DNA of 7,919 bases from Candidatus Dadabacteria bacterium (GTDB taxonomy: Bacteria; Desulfobacterota_D; UBA1144; Nemesobacterales; UBA2774), in contig JAHKKQ010000188.1 in assembly GCA_020027805.1 (NCBI GenBank), forward strand, positions 1 to 7,919, in the 5' to 3' direction. The number at the start of each line of letters is the position of its first letter. Positions within the stretch are counted from its first letter, which is position 1. Positions 1 to 5,148 of this stretch are shown one piece after another. The notes beneath the pieces are model-generated. The model was not told where the DNA came from. It did not search any database and worked only from the letters and a program-made list of their open reading frames with translations. The position numbers and the translations under genes are program-made.

Positions 1-64
1 GAAACAAGCGGGCAAATCGGCACCCTGATCGTACGGGCGGGAAAGCGACAAACACTCGCGCAAA

Positions 65-96
65 TATCCGCCTTATAAACGGCCGGCGGATAAGGC
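65..96 (-). terminator. Hairpin with two competing stems downstream of peptide 1
   Basis: Two perfect but mutually exclusive inverted repeats overlap here: TATCCGCC/GGCGGATA (65-72 with 85-92) and GCCTTAT/ATAAGGC (70-76 with 90-96). The element lies 20-50 bases past the stop of the first peptide gene on the minus strand, where a terminator would be expected. The run of T after it is poor (ATTT then G), so it is at best a weak intrinsic terminator and could instead be a processing or regulatory structure. Confidence 0.25.
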
Positions 97-115
97 CGGG
101 ACGGATGCGGTTCGT

Positions 116-307
116 TTATCTCAAGGAATTTATGTCGTCGGTACTCTGCGCGTTTGCCGTCGAAATGTTGAGCTTCTGGTCGAGCATCATGACGGAAATA
201 ACCGCCGGGATAATGAACGCGCCCTTGGTCACCTTTACGAGGAACTCGCGCCTTTCGGGATTTATACCGTCGAGGAAATTTTTAGGAGCACTATTGTTCT
301 CGTCCAT
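116..307 (-). CDS. Peptide 1: small RiPP-precursor-like / Tat-leader-like peptide, 63 aa
   Basis: This is the most divergent of five homologous small peptides in the window. The ATG is preceded by a strong GGGAGGG site (314-320) seven bases away, and the frame ends at TAA (116-118). The N-terminus (MDENNSAPKNFLDGI) is longer than in its paralogs. It is followed by NPERREFLVKVTKG, a hydrophobic stretch (AFIIPAVISVMML), DQKLNISTANA, and the tail QSTDDINSLR. RREFL-x-K plus a hydrophobic segment and an A-N-A end resembles a twin-arginine signal peptide. The position of the variable tail resembles a RiPP core behind a conserved leader. The Ser two residues after TANA and an N-x-S sequon are shared with all the other copies. 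It sits downstream of the truncated glycosyltransferase, with its own probable promoter. No database family is assigned; that it is expressed is likely, its function inferred. Confidence 0.85.
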   Translation of the reverse strand: MDENNSAPKNFLDGINPERREFLVKVTKGAFIIPAVISVMMLDQKLNISTANAQSTDDINSLR

Positions 308-342
308 GGACTACCCTCCCGGATGAAATGATATCTGGATTT

Positions 343-371
343 ATAATATATAATCCGCAGAAAATGCGCAA
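343..371 (-). promoter_or_regulatory. Probable sigma70-type promoter of peptide 1
   Basis: On the minus strand TTGCGC (366-371) is separated by 17 bases from TATTAT (343-348), about 35 bases before the ATG at 307. The surrounding DNA is AT-rich compared with the flanking genes. It would let peptide 1 be expressed independently of the upstream glycosyltransferase remnant. Confidence 0.5.
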
Positions 372-407
372 GAAATCGGAGAAGTCCGCGACCCGAGCCC
401 CGGGCGC

Positions 408-1349
408 TCAGGATCTTTTAAGGAGCGCGGACACGAATCTATGCTTGGTTTGATATTCAGGGTTTTCCGGGTCGCTCTCTAGTGCGAGTGAATAGCAGCG
501 CCTGCTCTCCTCGAGCCTGCCGAGCTTGAAGTAGCACGTCCCCATCGGCTCGTACGAGAACTCGCCGAATATCCTCCTGTCGTAGGAGATGCGTCCGGGG
601 TCGAGCTTGTCAGGGTCTATGGAGGTGAGCCGCCCGAAGAGCCCCGCAGCGTCTTCATACGAGCCACCGTGCATGAGGACCATGGCCCTGACCCACATTA
701 TCAGGCAATTGTCGGGGAAGATATTCTCGGCTTCTTCGAGAAGCGGGGTAATGTCCTCCCCCTTCTCCAGCAGGAGGCGCATGAGGTCGTAATAAGACTG
801 GCTGTCCCTCGGGATGATGTCCTTCTTCCGGCGGACGGTTTCGATCGCCCTCCGCCACTCCCTTTCCGCCCCTTCCGTATCCCCAAGCGCCTTAAGCACA
901 GAACCGAGCTTATATCTGAGGAATACATTCTCCGGATGGTTCTCCACATGCTTAAGCAGGAGCGGGAGGTTCCTCCTGTGCTTGCGGCCCATCTCGCCGT
1001 CGTACCCGATGTGGTTCACCTCGAGGACTGAATCGCCTATTGCGAGGCCGTCCTCCCCGCAGACCCTGATCACGGACGGCAGCACGGTCTCGTGTATTAT
1101 CCCCTCGAACCGTATCCTCGGATCGTTCCGGAATACCCTGTACTCCCTGAACGCGGTAAACCAGGATATTGGGCGGTATTTAACGGTAAACCCGGCGAAT
1201 CCCGGACGCGAGAGGTCGGCCCTGACCAGGGCCTTGTCTATGGGCCCGAGCCTTTCGTCGGCGTCGATGAAAAGTATCCATTCCCCGAGACAGCGGTCGA
1301 CGGATGCGTTCCGGGCCGCGGAGAAGTCATCAAGGAATAAGCGGCTCAA
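408..1349 (-). CDS. N-terminally truncated GT2/TPR glycosyltransferase (SunS-like), probable remnant
   Basis: The 313-residue product matches the later two thirds of a GT2 glycosyltransferase with TPR-like repeats, the SunS-type architecture. It opens at LDDFSAARNASVD, then has the donor-site segment WILFIDADERL (residues 24-34, with the DAD metal motif). The acceptor-side half follows (REYRVFRNDPRIRFEGIIHET, 68-88), then helical TPR-like repeats from about 125 to 310. The first roughly 60 residues of a GT-A fold, with the usual M-I-V-R-N-E-E and V-D-T-G-S-T-D motifs, are absent. They are present in the paralog at 5141-5899. The only available start is TTG, just below an in-frame TAA, with a weak GAGGG upstream. 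None of the three minus-strand frames upstream restores the missing part. It is therefore probably inactive alone, or a recombination product, but the remaining 313 codons carry no stop or frameshift. It lies between two peptide genes and may have been broken by recombination among them. Confidence 0.75.
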   Translation of the reverse strand: MSRLFLDDFSAARNASVDRCLGEWILFIDADERLGPIDKALVRADLSRPGFAGFTVKYRPISWFTAFREYRVFRNDPRIRFEGIIHETVLPSVIRVCGEDGLAIGDSVLEVNHIGYDGEMGRKHRRNLPLLLKHVENHPENVFLRYKLGSVLKALGDTEGAEREWRRAIETVRRKKDIIPRDSQSYYDLMRLLLEKGEDITPLLEEAENIFPDNCLIMWVRAMVLMHGGSYEDAAGLFGRLTSIDPDKLDPGRISYDRRIFGEFSYEPMGTCYFKLGRLEESRRCYSLALESDPENPEYQTKHRFVSALLKRS

Positions 1350-1441
1350 TCGAGTTTAACCCTCAGGTAATGATAACAGGAAGGGGTGTAATGAGAAGAC
1401 GAAACAATCGATTATTACAGGTCGGCGTATGGCCGAATAGG

Positions 1442-1499
1442 GGTTACTCCAGTCCCGTGCGGACCGAAACACCCTGGGCTTTCGCCTGACGGGGTGACC
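1442..1499 (+). other. Possible three-way-junction RNA structure in the 1350-1523 gap
   Basis: The 174-base gap between the truncated glycosyltransferase and peptide 2 holds no convincing gene. It does contain nested inverted repeats. GGTTAC (1442-1447) can pair with GTGACC (1494-1499). Inside that are GTCC/GGAC (1452-1455 with 1461-1464) and CCC/GGG (1472-1474 with 1491-1493) enclosing GGC-TTTC-GCC (1477-1486). One outer pair is G-U only if the plus strand is transcribed; on the minus strand it becomes C-A. It matches no riboswitch class that I recognise and may be chance. Confidence 0.2.
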
Positions 1500-1523
1500 G
1501 CGGCATGAACTCCGATATAGACC

Positions 1524-1694
1524 TTAACCCGGTACCGCATCGTTGCTCGCGGCGTTGGCCGTCGAAAGGTTGAGCTTCTGGTTCAGCATCATGACGGAAA
1601 TGACCGTCGGGATGGCGAACGCGCCAATAGTCAGCTTCTCCAGGAACTCGCGCCTTTCGGGGTTTATCTTTTCGAGAAATTTCTTGTCGTCCAT
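1524..1694 (-). CDS. Peptide 2: small RiPP-precursor-like / Tat-leader-like peptide, 56 aa
   Basis: This 56-codon gene falls below usual length cut-offs and is masked by a spurious longer frame. The ATG at 1694 is preceded by GGAG (1703-1706) eight bases away, and it ends at TAA (1524-1526). The product starts MDDKKFLEKI, then NPERREFLEKLTIG, hydrophobic AFAIPTVISVMML, NQKLNLSTANA, and the tail ASNDAVPG. Except for one residue it is identical to peptide 3 up to TANA, with 9 base differences in 144, so the two are recent duplicates. Only the tails differ. Features shared with the other paralogs are the RR-x-F-L-x-K motif, an A-N-A end, N-x-S just before it and a Ser at tail position 2. It is the last of four consecutive peptide genes downstream of the glycosyltransferases. 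Role inferred, not known. Confidence 0.88.
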   Translation of the reverse strand: MDDKKFLEKINPERREFLEKLTIGAFAIPTVISVMMLNQKLNLSTANAASNDAVPG

Positions 1695-1724
1695 AATTCA
1701 CACTCCATCCTGTATTTTACATCA

Positions 1725-1754
1725 ATCATATCCCGACCTGCTATCGGCGGAAAA
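1725..1754 (-). promoter_or_regulatory. Possible promoter of peptide 2
   Basis: A TATGAT -10-like hexamer (1725-1730) lies 30 bases before the ATG. The -35 candidate TTTTCC (1749-1754, spacing 18) is poor. The same TATGAT word appears upstream of peptides 4 and 5, which is the main reason for listing it. Confidence 0.3.
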
Positions 1755-1790
1755 CTCCTGTGAAGGCAAAACACATTCAGCCAGGATGTT

Positions 1791-1973
1791 TTATTCGGGG
1801 GGCGGCGGCACCATACCGTCGTTGCTCACGGCGTTGGCCGTCGTGAGGTTCAATTTCTGGTTCAGCATCATGACGGAAATGACCGTCGGGATGGCGAACG
1901 CACCAATCGTCAGCTTCTCCAGAAACTCCCGCCTTTCGGGGTTTATCTTTTCGAGAAATTTCTTGTCGTCCAT
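1791..1973 (-). CDS. Peptide 3: small RiPP-precursor-like / Tat-leader-like peptide, 60 aa
   Basis: The ATG at 1973 follows a good AAAGGAG site (1982-1988) eight bases away. The product begins MDDKKFLEKI and continues with NPERREFLEKLTIG, the hydrophobic AFAIPTVISVMML and NQKLNLTTANA. Its tail, VSNDGMVPPPPE, is the longest of the second-block peptides, and its four prolines in a row would make the end rigid and exposed. It is a near-copy of peptide 2 up to TANA, after which the two diverge. The positions of the RR motif, the hydrophobic stretch and A-N-A fit a Tat signal peptide, but only 12 residues would remain after cleavage. That is unusual for a Tat substrate and more like a RiPP core. 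The PqqD-like protein encoded at the head of the locus is a plausible leader-binding partner; this is inference. Confidence 0.9.
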   Translation of the reverse strand: MDDKKFLEKINPERREFLEKLTIGAFAIPTVISVMMLNQKLNLTTANAVSNDGMVPPPPE

Positions 1974-1992
1974 TTGTCACGCTCCTTTCGTT

Positions 1993-2020
1993 ATTATCTT
2001 GAAACTGGTTTCGACCTTAA
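1993..2020 (-). promoter_or_regulatory. Possible promoter of peptide 3 with internal palindrome
   Basis: TTAAGG (2015-2020) and GATAAT (1993-1998) are spaced 16 bases apart on the minus strand, about 20 bases before the ATG. The spacer contains the inverted repeat GAAAC-TG-GTTTC (2001-2012), which could be a small operator or chance. Confidence 0.35.
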
Positions 2021-2093
2021 TTATCAATCCCGGCGCGGCTGAAATGGAAAATCCGCGGCTGGAACAGGATGATCACGGCAGCGGCGCGAGGAC

Positions 2094-2255
2094 TTAACCG
2101 TCGTTGCTATTCGCGTTGGCCGTCGTGAGGTTCAACTTCTGGTTGAGCATCATCACGGATATAACAGTCGGTATAATGAACGCGCCCTTCGTAACCTTCT
2201 CCAGGAACTCGCGCCTTTCGGGGTTTACATCTTCGGGATATTTTTTTTGACTCAT
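2094..2255 (-). CDS. Peptide 4: small RiPP-precursor-like / Tat-leader-like peptide, 53 aa
   Basis: This 53-codon gene is too short for most gene callers. A strong AGGAGGG site (2262-2268) precedes the ATG at 2255 by six bases, and the frame ends at TAA (2094-2096). The product starts MSQKKYPEDV, then NPERREFLEKVTKG, AFIIPTVISVMML, NQKLNLTTANA, and the shortest tail of the family, NSNDG. From codon 10 to codon 51 its DNA differs from peptide 5 at only 3 of 126 positions, while the first nine codons and the tail differ. Such a mosaic points to gene conversion or shuffling of a conserved middle block. If the tail is a core, it is only five residues, so either this copy is reduced or modification sites lie inside the conserved part. 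Recognition as a family member is secure; its function is not. Confidence 0.88.
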   Translation of the reverse strand: MSQKKYPEDVNPERREFLEKVTKGAFIIPTVISVMMLNQKLNLTTANANSNDG

Positions 2256-2491
2256 GTACAACCCTCCTGAATTAGTCCCAATGCTGATGATTTCATCATA
2301 CGGTTACCGGGAAAGAGCTTTAATAACTTAACTGCCCCGCCGCGTTTGAATTACGGTATTGGCTGGTTGCTATTCGCGTTGGCCGTCGTGAGGTTCAATT
2401 TCTGGTTGAGCATCATCACGGATATAACGGTCGGTATAATGAACGCGCCCTTCGTAAGCTTCTCCAGGAACTCGCGCCTTTCGGGGTTTAC
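2103..2491 (-). repeat. Direct duplication of peptide-leader DNA (peptides 4 and 5)
   Basis: The 126 bases at 2103-2228 and 2366-2491 differ at three positions, offset by 263 bases. Identity covers the codons from just before NPERRE to the N-S-N after TANA. The flanking start-proximal codons, tails and intergenic DNA are different. Confidence 0.85.
2295..2323 (-). promoter_or_regulatory. Probable promoter of peptide 4, overlapped by a palindrome
   Basis: TTAAAG (2318-2323) and TATGAT (2295-2300) are 17 bases apart on the minus strand, 40 bases before the ATG. A perfect inverted repeat TGATGA-TT-TCATCA (2285-2298) covers the lower part of the -10 and the expected transcription start. That would be an apt operator position. 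Confidence 0.4.
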
Positions 2492-2518
2492 GCCGTCTAA
2501 AAATTTCTTTTCACTCAC
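2351..2518 (-). CDS. Peptide 5: small RiPP-precursor-like / Tat-leader-like peptide, 55 aa, GTG start
   Basis: This copy has no ATG and starts with GTG at 2518, seven bases after GGAGG (2526-2530). An ATG formed within that site runs into a stop after four codons. The product is MSEKKFLDGV, NPERREFLEKLTKG, AFIIPTVISVMML, NQKLNLTTANA and the tail NSNQPIP, ending at TAA (2351-2353). The start is supported because MSEKK-F-L-D-G matches the N-termini of paralogs (MSQKK in peptide 4, F-L-D-G in peptide 1). It is the first peptide gene after the fused glycosyltransferase, 123 bases downstream of its stop, and has its own likely promoter. It shares the invariant tail Ser and N-x-T with the other copies but has Q where most have D. 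Function inferred from context only. Confidence 0.87.
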   Translation of the reverse strand: MSEKKFLDGVNPERREFLEKLTKGAFIIPTVISVMMLNQKLNLTTANANSNQPIP

Positions 2519-2548
2519 AGGGCATCCTCCAAAACTGAGATTACATGA

Positions 2549-2576
2549 ATCATATCATATTTTCATGGATACTCAA
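2549..2576 (-). promoter_or_regulatory. Probable sigma70-type promoter of peptide 5
   Basis: TTGAGT (2571-2576) and TATGAT (2549-2554) are 16 bases apart on the minus strand, in an AT-rich stretch about 30 bases before the GTG start. A second TATGAT overlaps it at 2554-2559. This could raise peptide expression above that of the upstream enzymes. Confidence 0.45.
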
Positions 2577-2641
2577 GTAATATTTCCAAGGTTTCGGACA
2601 TGTTGGGCGCAGATGTATATTTCGCCTGACTACGGTGGTTC

Positions 2642-4390
2642 TTAGAGGGAGCGCATGTATTCGAGGAGTTGCTGCTGCGAGCCCTCGTTGGTCCATTTAT
2701 TCTCTATCCAGCGGCCTCCCTGCATGGCGCGTATGAGGTAGCTCCCGTAATTCAGGTACACGTCCCGTATAGCGTCCTCGATGTCATTCAGGCTCACCCT
2801 GTCCCATTGCCCGTAAGTATTCCCTTCGTAGCTTGCGTCTTCCTTGCCGCTCACGGGTATCGCCCTGCAGTATCCGGACTCGATTAGCTCCCGGTGGACC
2901 GGAATATCGGTCAGAACGGTCGGGATGCCTAAATACATGCTTTCGCGAGGGGTGAAAGACCACCCCTCCCCGCTCGACGGGAAAACGTAACAGGAGAGCC
3001 TCCCGTACCATTCGGCCGTCCATTCATCGGACATCCCCCCCCACGTCCACTCGACGAAAGGGGAGTTTTCCATAAGGGCGATCTCGGGCGTGTACATCCA
3101 CTGCATGAACATGGCGGAGTGAACGGAGAGCCTGAGCTCGGGTATTTTCCCCAGGAGATTGACGCAGGCCTGATACAACTTGATTAAATTCTTCCTCTTG
3201 TAAGGCACGCCAAGGAACCCGATCCTGAAAACGTCGCTCCGGGGTTTAATAGAAAACTTCCTGTTGTACCTCGTGAACCCCTGATGTATTACATCGACCG
3301 GGATCCTGACCCCGGAGGTTTCGAACACGTCCTTCATGTATTCATGGGGGACGATACAGCGGTCGTAGTGCTCGTTCAGCGGTTTTAGCCAGTAACGCGG
3401 TATCTCGGTTGTCTCGAACGTAGTATAAATGACGTTGATATTCTCTTTCGAAAGCCTGTCGGTATAATACGGGGCCATACCCGAAACGAGCACCTTTTTA
3501 TTCGACAGGTGCCTCGTATCCTTCACGACTTTGCCTATGGCGCTCGAACGCCCGTAAACCGTGGTCAGGCCGTCAATGGGCTTTTCCTTGTATATCCCCA
3601 GTACGTATATATCGTCGGGAATATGTATCCGGGCGATTTGGGAATCTATCGCGCCAAGGACACTCGCGGCTTCGGTTTCGCTCAACTTTTCCCTTACGCC
3701 GCCGCCCGCGTATTCGGGCGATCCTTTCCTATGCTCCCACCTCCAGGAAGACTCGTGGTAGTGCCTGCCGTAGTTCCCGAAATGGCACGCGACCGATCCC
3801 GTGACAGAACACGTGCGGTCGGGGTTCGGAAGGAGCACCAGGTCCCTGAGCTTACCCTTCAAGTCGTGATAGACGGTGGTTACGAGGCCCGGGCCGGTCG
3901 ATTCGAGTATATCGTTCTCGGTCAGTATATCGCGGCGCGATTCCCCGGCCATCCTTCTCAGTATATGGAGCAGGAAAGGGTGGCCGGGCTCGCTCCCGAA
4001 CATGTAGTTCGCCACGCGGAGCCTGTCCCTGTGCCCGAGCCTCACGGCATCCTCCTCGCTTATAGTCGATTCTTCGGCGAACACACAGCGGAACTCGGTA
4101 AGCCCGTCGAGGGGGTTAAGGCACTCGACGTCCAGGTCCATATAAAAACCGCCCTCCCCGTAAACGGCTATGATACGGAAGATATCGGTCCTCTGTATGA
4201 CCGATGCGCGGTCGTATATGGCCAGGAACGCGGGGAAGTGCCTCTCGACCGCCTGTCTGCACGCTTCGTCGTCGTAGAATTTATATTCCCATCCGGGATG
4301 GAGCGCGGCGAGGCCCTCCCGGTAGCGAACGTATTTTAGGGGAAGGTCCCGGCTTTTAAAGGTCTGGTGGATTATTTTGGGGATAGACAT
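2642..4390 (-). CDS. Fused glycosyltransferase: GT32-type (Gly_transf_sug) N-domain and GT4-type C-domain, 582 aa
   Basis: Two sugar-transfer domains are joined in one chain. Residues 1-220 show GT32 (OCH1-like) hallmarks: IPKIIHQTFKS at the start, RTDIFR (67-72), GGFYMDLDVE (80-89, DxD metal site D85/D87), and a terminal YHESSWRW resembling the family's H-x-x-S-W end. Residues about 300-570 are a GT-B fold of the GT4 type: VIYTTFETTEIP, VDVIHQGF, GFLGVPYKRKN, and the donor-site signature SSGEGWSFTPRESMYLGIP with E475 and E483. I chose the ATG at 4390 because the protein begins with the family motif there. A frame open to 4471 would add 27 basic, low-complexity residues overlapping the preceding gene. 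No membrane segment is evident, so it is probably cytoplasmic. It sits 26 bases after the GT2 gene and upstream of the peptide genes. Two successive sugar additions to the same acceptor are plausible; donor and acceptor are unknown. Confidence 0.9.
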   Translation of the reverse strand: MSIPKIIHQTFKSRDLPLKYVRYREGLAALHPGWEYKFYDDEACRQAVERHFPAFLAIYDRASVIQRTDIFRIIAVYGEGGFYMDLDVECLNPLDGLTEFRCVFAEESTISEEDAVRLGHRDRLRVANYMFGSEPGHPFLLHILRRMAGESRRDILTENDILESTGPGLVTTVYHDLKGKLRDLVLLPNPDRTCSVTGSVACHFGNYGRHYHESSWRWEHRKGSPEYAGGGVREKLSETEAASVLGAIDSQIARIHIPDDIYVLGIYKEKPIDGLTTVYGRSSAIGKVVKDTRHLSNKKVLVSGMAPYYTDRLSKENINVIYTTFETTEIPRYWLKPLNEHYDRCIVPHEYMKDVFETSGVRIPVDVIHQGFTRYNRKFSIKPRSDVFRIGFLGVPYKRKNLIKLYQACVNLLGKIPELRLSVHSAMFMQWMYTPEIALMENSPFVEWTWGGMSDEWTAEWYGRLSCYVFPSSGEGWSFTPRESMYLGIPTVLTDIPVHRELIESGYCRAIPVSGKEDASYEGNTYGQWDRVSLNDIEDAIRDVYLNYGSYLIRAMQGGRWIENKWTNEGSQQQLLEYMRSL

Positions 4391-4416
4391 AATCGCAAAT
4401 ATTCTCCGCCGCCCCT

Positions 4417-5148
4417 TTATTCCTCGATCCCGTCCAGCATGCGCGACGCCTCTTCCCCCGTGTATTGACATTCGAGTATGTCTTTTATTATTGAGGCCGA
4501 TTCCGCCGAAAGCTCACTCGAAGCGCTGAATATCTTCTCCCAGTGCTCTCTCGTGCATAAGTTATTACCGTGATAAACATATATATAGAGCTTCGGCATC
4601 ATCACAGGGAAAATGAGGCTCCGCTTGAAGAGCTCCATTATGAGGTACGTATCCTCGTGCCGCACGACTTCCTCGTATCTGAGATCGCCGCCGAGTAATG
4701 ATTTCTTGCATAGCAGCGACCCCTCCCACGGCCTCCTGTTGGATACATAGGCTTTACCCGTACGCTCGTCATACATGAGCCAGTGAAATAGAAGGCACGC
4801 GGGCAACCCGCTCGCCTTGATCACGTCCATCTGGAATGAGAGCCTATCGCGGTGAGACCAGTCGTCGTCGTCCCATTGGCAGAAAAACTCCCCGCGGCAC
4901 TCCTCAAGGGAACGGTTTCTCAGTCTCCCGAGATTAAACCCTTCGGAAGAAGGCAGCTCGACTAAAATGAGATTACGATCTTCAAGGGCTCTCACGTATT
5001 CGGCCGTCTCTCTGTCACCGCTCTCGTAGAGCAGTACGAGCTCCTTGTTGGGATACGTCTGGTCCCTGAAGGACTGAACGGCCCTTTGGAGGAGCTTCGT
5101 CCTGCCGTGCGTAATGCAGAGGCACGATATGAGGGGCTTGTCACTCAT
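4417..5148 (-). CDS. GT2-family (GT-A fold) glycosyltransferase, 243 aa
   Basis: The product starts with the family's first strand and nucleotide-binding loop (LISCLCITHGRTKLLQRAV, residues 6-24). The segment FNLGRLRNRSLEE and the metal-binding cluster CQWDDDDWS (90-98) follow. VRHEDTYLI (162-170) supplies a likely catalytic acid. The length suits a compact, complete single-domain GT2 enzyme, with no membrane anchor seen. Its ATG overlaps the stop of the preceding glycosyltransferase by eight bases (ATGAGTGA), indicating translational coupling. Unlike its two GT2 neighbours it lacks TPR repeats and appears intact. It is most likely a cytoplasmic enzyme that acts with the GT32-GT4 fusion on the same product. 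The sugar and the acceptor cannot be told from sequence. Confidence 0.88.
   Translation of the reverse strand: MSDKPLISCLCITHGRTKLLQRAVQSFRDQTYPNKELVLLYESGDRETAEYVRALEDRNLILVELPSSEGFNLGRLRNRSLEECRGEFFCQWDDDDWSHRDRLSFQMDVIKASGLPACLLFHWLMYDERTGKAYVSNRRPWEGSLLCKKSLLGGDLRYEEVVRHEDTYLIMELFKRSLIFPVMMPKLYIYVYHGNNLCTREHWEKIFSASSELSAESASIIKDILECQYTGEEASRMLDGIEE

Larger units (their letters stand above)
1551..1973 (-). repeat. Direct duplication of peptide-leader DNA (peptides 2 and 3)
   Basis: The 144 bases at 1551-1694 and 1830-1973 match with 9 differences, offset by 279 bases. Identity begins at the start codon and stops at the TANA codons. Both the upstream DNA and the tails differ, so the repeated unit is the leader rather than the whole gene. 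Confidence 0.85.

Noticed and set aside
1391..1489. 32-codon plus-strand frame starting with an Arg-rich segment after a GGAAGGGG site
   Set aside because: No homology to anything in the window, unusual composition, and it overlaps the possible RNA structure; not enough to call a gene.
1444..1701. 85-codon minus-strand frame over peptide 2
   Set aside because: It overlaps peptide 2 in another frame; the leader paralogy and ribosome site support the 56-codon frame instead. A similar shadow covers peptide 3 (1777-1980).
1480..2630. 11-base word TTTCGCCTGAC occurring near 1480 and near 2620
   Set aside because: Repeats of this length are expected by chance in 8 kb, and the flanks do not align.
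3509..4339. Long plus-strand open frame opposite the fused glycosyltransferase
   Set aside because: It is exactly antisense to a gene with clear GT32 and GT4 motifs, has no recognisable domain and no ribosome site; shadow of a GC-rich codon pattern.
4391..4471. 27-codon N-terminal extension of the fused glycosyltransferase
   Set aside because: Basic low-complexity sequence overlapping the preceding GT2 gene; the GT32 motif starts right at the internal ATG (4390).
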